Source: Betaproteobacteria bacterium (GTDB taxonomy: Bacteria; Pseudomonadota; Gammaproteobacteria; Burkholderiales; CAIKXV01). From it: a DNA stretch of 34,874 bases. Positions 16,641 to 24,129 of the stretch are shown here, piece by piece. Position 1 is the stretch's first letter. Each line of letters begins with the position of its first letter. Below the pieces are notes generated by a model. The model had not been told where the DNA came from, searched no databases, and worked only from the letters and a program-made list of their open reading frames with translations. A program made the position numbers and the translations under genes. The stretch covers positions 1 to 34,874 of the forward strand of contig JAJTHE010000088.1 in assembly GCA_021298815.1 (NCBI GenBank), written 5' to 3'.

Positions 16641-16656
16641 TGCACTTGACGTGCCA
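16641..16656 (-). promoter_or_regulatory. Sigma54 (-24/-12) promoter of rtcBA
   Basis: Minus-strand TGGCACGTCAAGTGCA matches the TGGCAC-N5-TTGCA consensus at all but one position, with the invariant GG and GC separated by exactly 10 bases. It points to rtcB, with an expected start near 16630. The divergent neighbour is the sigma54 activator rtcR, which supports the call. Confidence 0.88.
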
Positions 16657-16685
16657 GCCTGGCGCCTGCACTGCGGAACAGAATG

Positions 16686-16698
16686 CAAGCCATTGCTA
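16686..16698 (-). promoter_or_regulatory. IHF-like site between the rtcBA promoter and upstream activator region
   Basis: On the minus strand TAGCAATGGCTTG fits the IHF consensus WATCAANNNNTTR with one mismatch. It lies about 30 bases upstream of the -24 element, the place where IHF bends DNA to bring the activator to sigma54 polymerase. An A/T tract and a GGTAT-N14-ATACC inverted repeat (16705-16728) follow further upstream and may belong to the RtcR binding region. Confidence 0.45.
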
Positions 16699-16803
16699 TT
16701 GAAAGGTATTTTTTTGCTCTGGCATACCGCCATGCATCTCTTCGACAGGTACGAGGTTAGGGGACAATAGTCTCTTTGCTAGTCTTTTATATAAGATACG
16801 GCC

Positions 16804-18408
16804 ATGAAGAAAACGGTCGTCATCGGATTTCTCGGCAGCCAACTCGATTCAGGGCACGGCGCCGGGCGCTGGGAAAAGTGGCGGCCGACCGTGGCGATCA
16901 CGCAGCACGAAGACATGGTGATCCACCGGATCGAACTGCTCCATGTGCCCGGACACGCCGCGCTGGCCGCCACCGTGCAGCAGGACATCGCGGCCGTGTC
17001 GCCGGACACCGAGGTGCGCCTGGTGCCGATGCCCTTCACCGACCCCTGGGACTTCGGAGAGGTGTACGGAACGCTCTACGACTGGCTGAAGGGCTATCCT
17101 TTCGATCCGGAGCGGGAACAGTATTGGGCCCACATCACCACCGGCACGCATGTCGCGCAGATCTGCCTCTTCCTGATGGTCGAATCGCGCCTGCTGCCCG
17201 GCGTGATCCTGCAGACATCACCCCCGCGCCGGCCGCGGGGCAGCGCCGTCGGTAGCCATGCGCTGATCGACCTCGACCTGTCCCGCTATGACGTGCTCGC
17301 GAAGCGGTTCGAACAGGAACAGCACGATGCGCAGGCCTTCCTGAAGAATGGCATCGCCACGCGCAACAGCCGCTTCAATGCATTGATCGAGGAGATCGAG
17401 CGGGTGGCCATCCGCTCGCGTGCGCCGATCCTGCTGACCGGCCCCACGGGTGCTGGCAAGTCGCACCTCGCCCGGCGCATGTACGACCTGAAGCGCGCGC
17501 GCCACCAGGTGACCGGCGAGTTCGTCGAAGTGAACTGCGCCACCCTGCATGGCGACAGTGCGGCCTCGACCCTGTTCGGTCACAAGAGGGGTGCATTCAC
17601 GGGCGCCGCGGGAGAACGCGCCGGCCTGCTGCGCACGGCCCATGCCGGCATGTTGTTCCTCGACGAGATCGGCGAACTGGGAATCGATGAACAGGCGATG
17701 TTGCTGAAGGCGGTCGAGGAAAAGAAGTTCTTCCCGATGGGCGGCGATCGCGAGGTCACCAGTGATTTCCAGTTGATCGCAGGCACAAATCGCGACCTGC
17801 GCCGGGACGTCGGCGCGGGGCGCTTCAGAGAGGACCTGTTCGCCCGGATAAACCTGTGGACCTACACGTTGCCCGGTCTCGTCGATCGACCGGAAGACCT
17901 GGCGCCGAACATCGACTACCTCCTGTCGCGTGTCGGGATGGAACTCGGCCGCGCAGTGCGCTTCAATGCGGAGGCGAGGGCGCTGTACCTGAAGTTCGCA
18001 CAGGGGACGGCAGCCACCTGGAACGGGAACTTCCGCGACCTCTCCGCCAGCATCACACGGCTGGCGACCCTGGCCGATGGAGGCCGCATCTCTGTTGCGC
18101 AGGTCGAAGCTGAAACCAGGCACCTCGCATGGATGTGGCAGCGATTCGACGGCAGCAGGGAGCGTCCGACCCCGGACCTGCAATCCCTGCTGCCCGCGGC
18201 GCACCTGGAATCGATGGACCTGTTCGATCGGCTGCAACTGGAAGCGGTCGTCGCCATCTGCCTGCAATCCCGCAGCCTTTCGGATGCAGGCCGCCGCTTG
18301 TTCGATCAGTCGAGGACGCAGCGTTCCGTCGTCAACGACGCGGACCGCCTGCGCAAGTACCTGCAGAAGCACGGACTGGCGTGGGACGCGATCACGGTCA
18401 GATCCTGA
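16804..18408 (+). CDS. rtcR: Sigma54-dependent transcriptional activator RtcR (CARF domain)
   Basis: Activator of rtcBA that answers RNA damage. 534 residues. Residues 1-180 form the CARF-type sensor domain (KKTVVIGFLGSQLD; the HITTGTHVAQ segment near 110-119), thought to bind RNA-end-derived ligands. The AAA+ domain has Walker A GPTGAGKS (213-220), the sigma54 contact loop GAFTGA (263-268), Walker B MLFLDEIGE and GTNRDLRRDVGAGRFREDLFARIN. The C-terminal ~70 residues hold a helix-turn-helix-like segment (LSDAGRRLFDQSRTQRSVVNDADRLRKYL). All catalytic signatures are intact. No good ribosome site precedes the ATG, and an A/T-rich TATATAAG lies only about 10 bases upstream, so the leader may be very short. 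The 3' end overlaps the convergent MoeA-PBP gene by 11 bases. Confidence 0.96.
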   Translation: MKKTVVIGFLGSQLDSGHGAGRWEKWRPTVAITQHEDMVIHRIELLHVPGHAALAATVQQDIAAVSPDTEVRLVPMPFTDPWDFGEVYGTLYDWLKGYPFDPEREQYWAHITTGTHVAQICLFLMVESRLLPGVILQTSPPRRPRGSAVGSHALIDLDLSRYDVLAKRFEQEQHDAQAFLKNGIATRNSRFNALIEEIERVAIRSRAPILLTGPTGAGKSHLARRMYDLKRARHQVTGEFVEVNCATLHGDSAASTLFGHKRGAFTGAAGERAGLLRTAHAGMLFLDEIGELGIDEQAMLLKAVEEKKFFPMGGDREVTSDFQLIAGTNRDLRRDVGAGRFREDLFARINLWTYTLPGLVDRPEDLAPNIDYLLSRVGMELGRAVRFNAEARALYLKFAQGTAATWNGNFRDLSASITRLATLADGGRISVAQVEAETRHLAWMWQRFDGSRERPTPDLQSLLPAAHLESMDLFDRLQLEAVVAICLQSRSLSDAGRRLFDQSRTQRSVVNDADRLRKYLQKHGLAWDAITVRS

Positions 18409-20359
18409 AGCCGGCCGCACGCAACTGCTCCCTGACGCGGGGCTCCTGCAGCAGCGCGACGAACGCCTGCACCGCAGGCCGCGCTGCCCTCGCCTTCGGC
18501 ACGACGAAGTCGTAGTGCTCTTCCTGCATCGGGATGAAGCCGAGGCCGTACTGCGCAGCGACGGTATCGATCGCGACGCCCCAGTCGGCACGTCCCTGCG
18601 CGACCGCGGCCGCCACCGCGTTGTGCGACTTCGTCTGCACGCCGTAGCCTGGCGGCGGCAGGCCTTCACGCAGGCGGCCTTCGAGCAGCCGCTCGACCAG
18701 CACGCGCGTGCCGCTGCCCGGGTTGCGGTTGACCAGCGTGCAATCGGCATCGGCCAGCGCGGCAGCTACCGCTGCGTCGAGGGTGCGCCCTTCGAAGCGC
18801 GCATCGCCCGGACGGAACACCAGTCCCTGCATGCGCCGATAGCCCTCGACCAGCAGCAGGCTATCGTCGAGCAGGTGGCTGTTGTAGACGCCTGTCACGG
18901 GGTCCATCAGGTGGACGCCCGCGATGTCGCATTCGCCGCGCTTCGCTGCCGCGAGGCCGCCCATGCTGCCCACATGCAGTGCCTTCACCGCGGTGCCCCT
19001 TACCTGCAGTTCACCGAGCAGGACGTCCAGCCCGACGCAATGGCTGCCGATCGCCACCAGCCCGGGGGCTTCCAGCCCTGAGCCGAGCAGTTGCACCTCG
19101 ACCGGCGTGTCTGCATCGACGATCTCCTGGTGCTGGCCGATGGTGACGAAGCCGTCGGCCTGGCTGAATGCGGTGACCGAGCCCGAGCCCTTGCCCATCG
19201 GATAGGCGGCGAGCCCGGCTTCGGCATCGAACAGGCCGACCAGCAGGTACTCGGTGCGGCCGCGCTCGGAGTTGATGCGCACCGGCAGCTTCGCCTGCAC
19301 CGACTGCCGCCGCTCGGGCGGCAGCCCGGCGAACGCGCGCAGCACCGGCGCGACGAACTCGTGGAAGGTGAAGATCGCCGAGGTCGGGAAGCCGGGCAGG
19401 ATCACCACCGGCTTGCCATCGGTCACGGCCAGGCAGACCGGCTTGCCCGGCTTCAGCGCGACGCCATGCGCGACGATGCCCGGATTGCCGAGACGGCTCA
19501 CCACGCGATACGACAGGTCGCCCGCACCCTTCGAAGTGCCACCGGACAGGATCACCATGTCCGCATCCATCCCGCGCGCGAGCACCGCCTCGAGTTGCGC
19601 ATCGTCGTCCGCGACGATGCCGAGCTGGATCGGCTCGCCACCGAGTTCCTCGACCGCCGCACCGATGATCGCCGCGTTCGAATCGAACACCGCGCCTGGC
19701 CGCGGCGGCGCGCCCGGCGCGACGATCTCGTTGCCGGTGGACACGATCGCAACCCGCGGCCGGCGCCACACCTTGACCTCGGCCAGGCCGATCGCCGCCA
19801 GCACGCCGATCTCGCGCGAGGTCAGGCGCTGCCCGGCGCGCAGCACGGTCTCGCCGCGGGCGATGTCCGTGCCGGCGAAGGTCACGTTCTGGCCGGGCGG
19901 CACCGAGTTGCGGCATTCAACGCCGCCATCGTCGGTCGCCTCGGTCTGCTCGACCATGATCACCGCATCGGCGCCGCGCGGCAGCATGCCGCCGGTGGCA
20001 ATGATCGATGCGCGCCCGCGGGCGACCTGTTCCACCGGCGCCCGCCCCGGTTCGATCACCTCCGCGTTCAGCGACAGCCTCCGCGGGCTTTCCTCCATCG
20101 CGCCGAAGGTGTCGGCCGCGACCAGCGCGAAGCCGTCGACATTGGAGCGGTCGAACGCAGGGACGTCGACCGTCGACGCCACCGTGCAGGCCAGCACCCG
20201 GTGCAGCGCGCGGCCGAGCGGCACCGTCTCGCGGCCCAGCGGTGCCAGCACGAGATGGCGACGGAAGCGATCGGTGGCCTCGTCGCGGGTGATGACTTCC
20301 AGGAACTGTTCCTGCCGCGCGGCGCTGCGTGCGCCGGTCTTGTCTCGCTTGTCCGGCAT
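18398..20359 (-). CDS. MoeA fused to a C-terminal PBP-like domain (molybdopterin biosynthesis protein)
   Basis: 653 residues. Residues 20-425 are a complete MoeA: TVDVPAFDRSNVDGFAL, GGMLPRGADAVIMVEQTE, TGNEIVAPG, VILSGGTSKGAGDL and the ILPGFPTSAIFTFHEF motif; MoeA inserts molybdate into adenylylated molybdopterin. From about residue 430 a second domain follows without membrane segment or signal: GLDVLLGELQ, ALHVGSMGGLAAAKRGECDIAG, LVNRNPGSGTRVLVERLL and GRADWGVAIDTVAAQYGLGFIP. This is the PBP-like domain (related to LysR and molybdate-binding folds) known as a MoeA fusion in other prokaryotes. It may bind molybdate, tungstate or a cofactor form in the cytoplasm. It lies 18 bases after the other moeA and may serve a different metal or enzyme. 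Confidence 0.93.
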   Translation of the reverse strand: MPDKRDKTGARSAARQEQFLEVITRDEATDRFRRHLVLAPLGRETVPLGRALHRVLACTVASTVDVPAFDRSNVDGFALVAADTFGAMEESPRRLSLNAEVIEPGRAPVEQVARGRASIIATGGMLPRGADAVIMVEQTEATDDGGVECRNSVPPGQNVTFAGTDIARGETVLRAGQRLTSREIGVLAAIGLAEVKVWRRPRVAIVSTGNEIVAPGAPPRPGAVFDSNAAIIGAAVEELGGEPIQLGIVADDDAQLEAVLARGMDADMVILSGGTSKGAGDLSYRVVSRLGNPGIVAHGVALKPGKPVCLAVTDGKPVVILPGFPTSAIFTFHEFVAPVLRAFAGLPPERRQSVQAKLPVRINSERGRTEYLLVGLFDAEAGLAAYPMGKGSGSVTAFSQADGFVTIGQHQEIVDADTPVEVQLLGSGLEAPGLVAIGSHCVGLDVLLGELQVRGTAVKALHVGSMGGLAAAKRGECDIAGVHLMDPVTGVYNSHLLDDSLLLVEGYRRMQGLVFRPGDARFEGRTLDAAVAAALADADCTLVNRNPGSGTRVLVERLLEGRLREGLPPPGYGVQTKSHNAVAAAVAQGRADWGVAIDTVAAQYGLGFIPMQEEHYDFVVPKARAARPAVQAFVALLQEPRVREQLRAAGFRI

Positions 20360-20377
20360 CGGCGTCGGACTCCGGTA

Positions 20378-21634
20378 TCAGGGCTGGTAAAGGTACACGT
20401 CGACGTCCGCGCCCGCCGGCTGGCCTTCGCTGTCGGCCGGCACGATCACGAAGCCGTCGGCACGCGTGGTCGATGACAGGATCGATGCACCGCTCAGCGC
20501 GAGCGGCTCGGCGCCGTCCTCGCCCAGGCGCACCCGGCAGTAGTCGACCCGCCCGACCTGCGAGGCGATCTTCCGGGCGAGGCGCACCCGGCGCACCGGA
20601 TGCGGCCATCCCGCATCTCGGCCGCCGAGGATGCGCAGCGCACGGCCGGCGAAGAAGTCGTACGCACACAGGCAGGACACTGGATTGCCCGGCAGCAGGA
20701 ACACAAGGGCAGCGCCGATGCGGCCGAAGCCCGCCGGGCTGGACGGGCGCATCGCCACGCCATGCACGCCCAGTTCGCCGGCTTCGGCGAGGATGCCCGG
20801 CGCATGGTCTTCGCTGCCGACGCTGGACCCGCCCGATACCAGCACGATGTCGATCCCCGCTGCGCAGATCGCGTCGCGGATCGCATCCCGGCCGTCGGCC
20901 ACGCGCAGCACCTGTTCGAGCTCGCCGCCATCGCGCTGCACCAGCCCGCGCAGCATGCTGGAATTGGCATCGTAGATCTGGTGCACGCCCTTCGGCATGC
21001 CGGGCACGGCGAGTTCATCGCCGGTGACCACGATGCGCACCCGCGGCCGGCGCACCACGCTCGCCTGGTCGAGCCCGATCGACGCGAGCAGCCCGACATC
21101 CTGCGCGCGCAGCCTGCGCCCGGCGCCGAGCAGGCGTGCGCCTTCGGCCACGTCCTCGGCACGGCGGCCGACATGCTTGCCCGGCGCGAGCGGCGCGGTG
21201 ACCTCGACCCGCCCGTCGCGTTCGGTGGCGAACTCGGCCGGCACCACGGCATCGGCGCCCGCTGGCATCGGTGCACCGGTCATGATGCGTACCACGCTGC
21301 CCGGGCCGACCACGGCCTCGTGCGGCCGACCCGGCAGCGCCTGGCCGACGATCGCGAAGGACAGCGGGTTGTAGTCGCCCGCCCCGTTGGTCTCGGCGCC
21401 GCGCAGCGCATAGCCGTCCATCGCGGAACGGTCGAACGGCGGCACGTCGATCGTCGAGTGAACGTCGGCCGCCAGCACGCGGCCGTGCAGCGCATCCAGC
21501 GGCACGGCCTCCGGGGCGAGCGGGGCTGCATGCGCGTCGATCCAGGCCACCGCGGCCTCGACCGTCGCACGCGCCGAGAAGCCGCGCATGCGCACATCGC
21601 GCCCCACGTCCCTGTTGCGCCTGGCTCCGGTCAT
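20378..21634 (-). CDS. moeA: Molybdopterin molybdotransferase MoeA
   Basis: Last step of molybdenum cofactor synthesis. 418 residues, normal single-domain length. Motifs in order: TIDVPPFDRSAMDGYALRG, RIMTGAPMPAGADAVVPAE, LLASIGLDQASVVRRPRV, VVTGDELAVPG, IYDANSSMLRGLV, VLVSGGSSVGSEDHAPGIL and LLPGNPVSCLCAYDFF; all match the MoeA signature regions. A C-terminal domain IV (GADVDVYLY) closes it. The start at 21634 has a GGCGG-like site 7 bases upstream; an internal ATG at 21589 is an alternative. It lies 40 bases after the hydratase alpha gene and 18 bases before the MoeA-PBP gene on the same strand. No other Moco genes are in the window, so this is a Moco paralogue pair in a catabolic-looking context. 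Confidence 0.94.
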   Translation of the reverse strand: MTGARRNRDVGRDVRMRGFSARATVEAAVAWIDAHAAPLAPEAVPLDALHGRVLAADVHSTIDVPPFDRSAMDGYALRGAETNGAGDYNPLSFAIVGQALPGRPHEAVVGPGSVVRIMTGAPMPAGADAVVPAEFATERDGRVEVTAPLAPGKHVGRRAEDVAEGARLLGAGRRLRAQDVGLLASIGLDQASVVRRPRVRIVVTGDELAVPGMPKGVHQIYDANSSMLRGLVQRDGGELEQVLRVADGRDAIRDAICAAGIDIVLVSGGSSVGSEDHAPGILAEAGELGVHGVAMRPSSPAGFGRIGAALVFLLPGNPVSCLCAYDFFAGRALRILGGRDAGWPHPVRRVRLARKIASQVGRVDYCRVRLGEDGAEPLALSGASILSSTTRADGFVIVPADSEGQPAGADVDVYLYQP

Positions 21635-21674
21635 CGTCGCACCGCCGGCGCAAGGCCCTTCGCGCCGGCGGCCT

Positions 21675-22343
21675 TCATGGCGCCAGGGCCTGCGACACGC
21701 CGATCATGCTGTCGCGCGTGACCAGCGCCGAGAGCCGTTCCTCGTCCCAGCCTTCGGTGCCCGCCGGGCGCAGCGGGATCACCAGGTAGCGCATGTCGGC
21801 GGTCGAATCGACCACGCGGATCTCGCGCTGCGAGGGCAGCTCGGTGCCGAACTCCTTCAGCACCGATCGCGGCTCGATCACCACCCGCGAGCGATATTCG
21901 CGGCTCTTGTACCAGGCCGGCGGGATGCCCAGGATGTTGCGCGGGTAGCAGGAACACAGCGTGCAGCACACCACATGGTGCAGCCCCTCGGTGTTCTCGA
22001 GCACGGTGAGCTCGGGCGTGTTCGCCAGGTCGAGCTCGAACGCACCGCCCAGCGCCGGCTTCGCATCTTCCAGCAGCGCGGCACGGAAGGCCGGATCGAC
22101 CCAGGCGCGTGCGATGATCCGTGCACCGAGCGCCGGCGTGCGCGACTCGGTCAGGTCGATCTGGCGCTGGATGTCTTCCGCACTGAACACGCCCTGCTCG
22201 ATCAGCAGTTCGCGCAGCGCCTGCTCCATCAGTAGCGACTCGGGCTGGTAATGGTCGAGGTCGTCCACCGGCGCGTGGGCGTCATGCACGGCATGCCCCT
22301 CGTGGTCCGGATGGACATGGTCCCCATGGTCATGCACGGCCAT
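21675..22343 (-). CDS. Nitrile hydratase alpha / thiocyanate hydrolase gamma-like subunit
   Basis: Catalytic subunit of a metal-hydratase, 222 residues. The metal-binding claw is CTLCSC (residues 127-132, Cys127/Cys130/Cys132), followed by YPRNILGIPPAWYKSREYRS, exactly the nitrile hydratase/thiocyanate hydrolase arrangement. Thr in position two is the form seen in cobalt enzymes; Cys130 and Cys132 would be the oxidised ones. Upstream, RIIARAWVDPAFRAALL is the family helix. The first 31 residues are unusual: nine histidines in an Asp/Gly-rich stretch (HDHGDHVHPDHEGHAVHDAH), a likely metal-loading tail. ATG 22343 has a GGGAG site 6 bases away and overlaps the preceding gene by 14 bases. Substrate could be a nitrile, thiocyanate or another X-C-triple-N compound. 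Confidence 0.92.
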   Translation of the reverse strand: MAVHDHGDHVHPDHEGHAVHDAHAPVDDLDHYQPESLLMEQALRELLIEQGVFSAEDIQRQIDLTESRTPALGARIIARAWVDPAFRAALLEDAKPALGGAFELDLANTPELTVLENTEGLHHVVCCTLCSCYPRNILGIPPAWYKSREYRSRVVIEPRSVLKEFGTELPSQREIRVVDSTADMRYLVIPLRPAGTEGWDEERLSALVTRDSMIGVSQALAP

Positions 22344-22680
22344 GCGAGGCTCCCATGTCGTGTGCCGCGGCAGCGGGAAGGCCCGCAGGCTCCAGCCAGT
22401 GTTCGAAGATGTCCGCGGTGATGCGGTACGGTGCCTCGTGCAGCCGTTCGCCCCAGACCTCGGCCGCGTCGAACTCGACCTGGTATAGCGTGAGCGGCGG
22501 CATGCCGGGCCTGTGGTAGGCAAGCTCCTCCGGGTTCGGATAGCGGCCGAGCGCGCGCAGCACCACGCCGCGCTTGCCGCGCAGGTACTGCGGCGTGCGG
22601 CAGTGGGTCAGCGGCGCACCGGTGCGCACCTGCACCGCGGTGCCGGCAGCCAGAGGCGCGGGCGAGGGCGCGCCGCTCAT
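22330..22680 (-). CDS. Nitrile hydratase beta C-terminal half (SH3-like) / thiocyanate hydrolase alpha-like subunit
   Basis: 116 residues that match the C-terminal half of nitrile hydratase beta: an SH3-like start LAAGTAVQVRTG, then THCRTPQYLRGKRGVV (with the Arg residues that contact the oxidised cysteines of the alpha subunit), LYQVEFDAAEVWGER and ITADIFEHWLEPAG. In ordinary two-subunit hydratases this is fused to the part encoded by the preceding gene; here it is a separate gene, as in thiocyanate hydrolase and some three-subunit nitrile hydratases. Start ATG overlaps the preceding stop as ATGA (22677-22680), so the subunits are translationally coupled, and the alpha gene in turn overlaps its end. 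A role in metal insertion cannot be excluded. Confidence 0.9.
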   Translation of the reverse strand: MSGAPSPAPLAAGTAVQVRTGAPLTHCRTPQYLRGKRGVVLRALGRYPNPEELAYHRPGMPPLTLYQVEFDAAEVWGERLHEAPYRITADIFEHWLEPAGLPAAAAHDMGASHGRA

Positions 22681-22994
22681 GGCCTGGCTCCGCGCCGGGC
22701 GGCGATGGCCGCCATGCGCTGCTCGAGCGCGGCCTGGCTGACCAGCCCGCGTTCGATCGCGAGCTGGCGTACCGCGCGCACCCAGCGCTCGTAGTACGCA
22801 AGCCCGTGGTATGCCTGCGGGTCGAGCGACTCGATCGACCGCCGCATCGCGTCGACCGTGAAGTAGCCCTTCTGCGGATGCGCGAGCAGGCGCAGCATCG
22901 CATCGACCCGCTGGTCGAACACGGTGCGGGCATGCTCGCCCTGGTCGATCGGGCCGGCCGGATCGCCGCCCATGTCGTGCACGTTCCTGTCCAT
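22677..22994 (-). CDS. Nitrile hydratase beta N-terminal half / thiocyanate hydrolase beta-like subunit
   Basis: 105 residues equal to the N-terminal half of nitrile hydratase beta: VHDMGG near the start (the family's IHDxGG), FDQRVDAMLRLL, then FTVDAMRRSIESLDPQAYHGLAYYERWVRA and IERGLVSQAALEQRM. It ends where the SH3-like half would begin, and the next gene starts on the ATGA overlap, so the beta chain is split into two polypeptides by design rather than by a frameshift. Gene order (beta N-half, beta C-half, alpha) is that reported for thiocyanate hydrolase. Related small proteins also act as hydratase activators; no separate activator gene is present here, so this one might do both. It begins 4 bases after the Bug gene's stop. 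Confidence 0.9.
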   Translation of the reverse strand: MDRNVHDMGGDPAGPIDQGEHARTVFDQRVDAMLRLLAHPQKGYFTVDAMRRSIESLDPQAYHGLAYYERWVRAVRQLAIERGLVSQAALEQRMAAIAARRGARP

Positions 22995-22998
22995 GCCG

Positions 22999-24036
22999 CT
23001 ATTCTGCCTTGATCCCGGCGGCGCGGATGATCTTGCCCAGTGAATCGATCTCGCTCTTTATGAACGCACCGAACGCCTCGGGGCTGCTTGGCCACGGCTC
23101 GGCGTAGAGCCCCGCCAGCCGCTCCTTCATGTCGGGGCTTGCCAGCGCCTGCCCGATGGCCGTGTTGATCGTGGACACCACGGCCTTCGGCGTGCCGCGC
23201 GGGGACACCAGCCCCCACCACTGCATGATCTGGTAGCCGGCCAGCCCCTGCTCGGCCATCGTCGGGATCTCCGGCGTGAGGCTGTGCCGCTTCGGCCCGG
23301 TGGTGCCGATCGCGCGCATCTTGCCCGCCTTCACCAGCGGCATCGCGGCGAGCATGCTGCTGGCGGAAAAGGTGACCTCGCCGCCGGCCAGCGCGGCCAG
23401 CGCAGGCACCGCGCCCTTGTAGGGCACGACGGTGAACTCGAACTTGCCCATCATCCGGAACAGCTCGCCGCTCAGGTCGCCGGTCGAACCCCGGCCGGGC
23501 GAACCGAAGTTGAACTTGCCCGGGTTGCCGCGCGCAAAGGCGATCAGCTCCTGCGCCGTCTTCGCCGGCACCGCGGGAGCGACCGTGATCACCTGCGGCG
23601 CGGTCGCGATACCGCCCAGGGGCGTGAAGTCGCGCACCACGTCGATCGACAGCTTGCTGTAGAGCGAAGGCAGGCTCGCCAGCGCCGGTTCGGCGAGCAT
23701 CAGCGTGTAGCCGTCGGCCCCGGCCCGTGCGGTGAGCTCAGCAGCGATCAGGCCACCGGCGCCCGTGCGGTTGTCGACGATCGTGGTCTGGCCCCAGGCC
23801 TGGGTGAACTGCGCGCCGATGGTACGCGCCATCACGTCGGCCGCACCGCCGGCCGCGAACGGCACGATGAAGCGGACCGGCTTCACCGGGAATGCCTCGG
23901 CGGCGATCGCCTGCGGCGCGAAGGCCGCGGCTGCGAGCCACAGCGGCAGCGCGGCCAGCCGATGCCGGGTCGGCGCCGCGGGACCGGCAGTGGAAGCAGC
24001 AGCCGCGGCAACGGCAGGGTGGCGACGCAGGCGCAT
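22999..24036 (-). CDS. Bug/TctC-family substrate-binding protein heading the hydratase operon
   Basis: Periplasmic solute-binding protein, 345 residues. ATG 24036 has a GGAAAGG ribosome site 7 bases upstream. A long signal peptide (residues 1-46, hydrophobic core LAALPLWLAAAAFAP, cleavage near AIA-AEAFP) precedes the Bug fold: VKPVRFIVPFAAGGAADVMAR, TIVDNRTGAGGLIAAEL, FNFGSPGRGSTGDLSGELF, the VPYKGAVPALAAL segment and GYQIMQWWGLVSPRGTP. Only 4 bases separate its stop from the first hydratase subunit, so it is surely in the same message and probably binds the enzyme's substrate or product. No TctA/B permease is near. Confidence 0.95.
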   Translation of the reverse strand: MRLRRHPAVAAAAASTAGPAAPTRHRLAALPLWLAAAAFAPQAIAAEAFPVKPVRFIVPFAAGGAADVMARTIGAQFTQAWGQTTIVDNRTGAGGLIAAELTARAGADGYTLMLAEPALASLPSLYSKLSIDVVRDFTPLGGIATAPQVITVAPAVPAKTAQELIAFARGNPGKFNFGSPGRGSTGDLSGELFRMMGKFEFTVVPYKGAVPALAALAGGEVTFSASSMLAAMPLVKAGKMRAIGTTGPKRHSLTPEIPTMAEQGLAGYQIMQWWGLVSPRGTPKAVVSTINTAIGQALASPDMKERLAGLYAEPWPSSPEAFGAFIKSEIDSLGKIIRAAGIKAE

Positions 24037-24070
24037 GGCGGACCTTTCCGGGATTTGCGGGATGCGTGCC

Positions 24071-24076
24071 ATTCTA
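24071..24076 (-). promoter_or_regulatory. Candidate -10 element for the Bug-hydratase-MoeA operon
   Basis: On the minus strand TAGAAT (5 of 6 to consensus) lies 35 bases upstream of the Bug ATG, which would give a leader of about 28 bases including the ribosome site. The -35 region is weak. It overlaps a sigma54-like sequence that I rejected because its start would fall too close to the gene. Confidence 0.3.
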
Positions 24077-24129
24077 ACGGCGTGCCGCGCACGGTCGTTG
24101 CGTTCATGCACGTCGAACCGGGAGACAGG

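Noticed and set aside
16804..17343. CARF domain as a sign of a CRISPR-linked system
   Set aside because: The domain belongs to RtcR, whose sigma54 activator architecture and rtcBA neighbours are clear; no cas gene or repeat array is in the window.
22330..22994. Split beta subunit as a frameshifted pseudogene
   Set aside because: Each half has its own start, the ATGA overlap is a normal coupling signal, all key residues are kept, and the split point matches that of known three-subunit enzymes.
24056..24071. Sigma54-like sequence TGGCACGCATCCCGCA upstream of the Bug-hydratase operon
   Set aside because: GG and GC are correctly spaced, but the -12 half is poor and the start would fall about 10 bases before the ATG, inside the ribosome site; no sigma54 activator is adjacent to this operon.
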